Shown here: positions 5,394-5,997 of the stretch, one piece after another | How the letters are laid out: every line of letters starts with the position of its first letter | Numbering within the stretch: the stretch's first letter is position 1 | DNA from: Blastococcus sp. CT_GayMR20 | GTDB taxonomy: Bacteria > Actinomycetota > Actinomycetes > Mycobacteriales > Geodermatophilaceae | Assembly (NCBI RefSeq): GCF_004570345.1 | Contig: NZ_SPQM01000210.1 | Coordinates: 1 to 5,997 of the forward strand | DNA: 5,997 nt | Direction of reading: 5' to 3' | Notes under the pieces: model-generated | Databases searched by the model: none | Told to the model about the DNA's origin: nothing | What the model saw: the letters and a program-made list of their open reading frames with translations, nothing else | Made by a program: the position numbers and the translations under genes

Positions 5394-5997
5394 GGCAGGG
5401 TCCCGGCGAGCCGGGTGGGTCCGCCGCGAGGGCTGTCGACGGTCAGCTCGCCGTCCACCGCGAGCAGCCGGTCGGTGAGCCCCGCCAGGCCGTGGCCGGG
5501 CGCCAGCACCGCGCCCCCGGTGCCGTCGTCCTCGACGAGGACCCGCAGCCGTCCGTCGCGACAGGAGAGCTCGACCCGGCAGGTGGCCGCGTCGCTGTGC
5601 TTGGCCACGTTGGCCAGCGCCTCGCTCACGACGAAGTAGGCGGTGTTCTCCGTGACCGGGGCCAGCCGCTCCGTGGGCAGATCGACGGCGAGGTCGACCG
5701 GCACGGGGGAGCGCGCTGCGAGTGCGGCGAGCGCCGCCGCCAGGCCGCGGTCGGCGAGCACCGGCGGGGCGATGCCGCGGGAGAGGGCACGCAGCTCCTC
5801 GAGCGTCTCACGGGCGAGGCCCGCGGCCTCGTCGAGCGTGACCCGCGCGGCGGCAGGGTCGCGGTCGAGCTGCCGCTGGGCGCGGGAGAGGTCCATGCCG
5901 AGCCGGACGAGCCGCTGCTGCGGTCCGTCGTGGATGTCGCGCTCCAGCCGCCGCAGCGCGACGGCCTCGGCGGCGACGGCGGCGTTGCGGCCCTCGG
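5384..5997 (-). CDS. Sensor histidine kinase, HisKA_3 type, 5' part outside the window
   Basis: This is the C-terminal 203 residues of a NarL-partner sensor kinase; the frame is open to the right edge, so the start and sensor domain are not seen. Numbering from the first full codon at the edge, the dimerisation/phosphoacceptor motif RLERDIHDGPQQRL carries the autophosphorylated histidine H22. The HATPase domain follows with the N-box in SEALANVAKH (E125, N129, K132, H133), the G1 box VEDDGTGG (D156-G161) and the G2 box GHGLAGL (167-173). All key ATP-binding residues appear intact. An internal ATG at 5896 falls after the phosphoacceptor histidine and is not the true start. The TAG at 5386-5384 overlaps the GTG of the response regulator gene. 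Whether the missing part holds membrane helices cannot be told. Confidence 0.95.
   Translation of the reverse strand, partial: EGRNAAVAAEAVALRRLERDIHDGPQQRLVRLGMDLSRAQRQLDRDPAAARVTLDEAAGLARETLEELRALSRGIAPPVLADRGLAAALAALAARSPVPVDLAVDLPTERLAPVTENTAYFVVSEALANVAKHSDAATCRVELSCRDGRLRVLVEDDGTGGAVLAPGHGLAGLTDRLLAVDGELTVDSPRGGPTRLAGTLPCA

Overview
The window is very GC-rich DNA (about 70% or more by eye) with densely packed genes, strong G/C bias at third codon positions and many GTG starts. This indicates a high-GC actinobacterium. The RpiB is of the mycobacterial type, the acetyltransferase resembles Mycobacterium tuberculosis Eis, and the NarL-type response regulator is of a kind common in actinobacteria. 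Together these suggest a free-living member such as Geodermatophilaceae or Pseudonocardiaceae; the family-level placement is inference.

Layout, left to right: (a) a minus-strand pair made of a DUF429 protein (1409 down to 744) followed by an MBL-fold hydrolase (747 down past the left edge), overlapping by 4 bp; (b) rpiB on the plus strand (1436-1918), divergent from DUF429 across only 26 bp; (c) a minus-strand pair made of an Eis-like GNAT acetyltransferase (4255 down to 3011) followed 19 bp later by a DUF2855 MDR-like protein (2991 down to 1915), whose stop codon shares a CTAG with that of rpiB; (d) a plus-strand hypothetical protein (about 4365-4760), divergent from the acetyltransferase; (e) a minus-strand two-component system in which a NarL/LuxR response regulator (5393 down to 4749) follows a HisKA_3 histidine kinase running off the right edge, overlapping by 10 bp.

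Apart from the roughly 110-bp divergent region at 4256-4364, there is almost no non-coding DNA. Converging genes overlap at their stops, so there is no room for conventional intrinsic terminators. The genes do not form one pathway: there is one pentose-phosphate enzyme, one likely acetyl-CoA-dependent N-acetyltransferase paired with an uncharacterised oxidoreductase-like protein, one metallohydrolase paired with an uncharacterised RNase H-like protein, and one signalling pair.

I see no mobile element, CRISPR array, tRNA, rRNA or repeat array. The window reads as ordinary core or near-core actinobacterial chromosome. The items most worth a second look are the Eis-like/DUF2855 pair, the DUF429/MBL pair and the small uncharacterised protein at 4365-4760.
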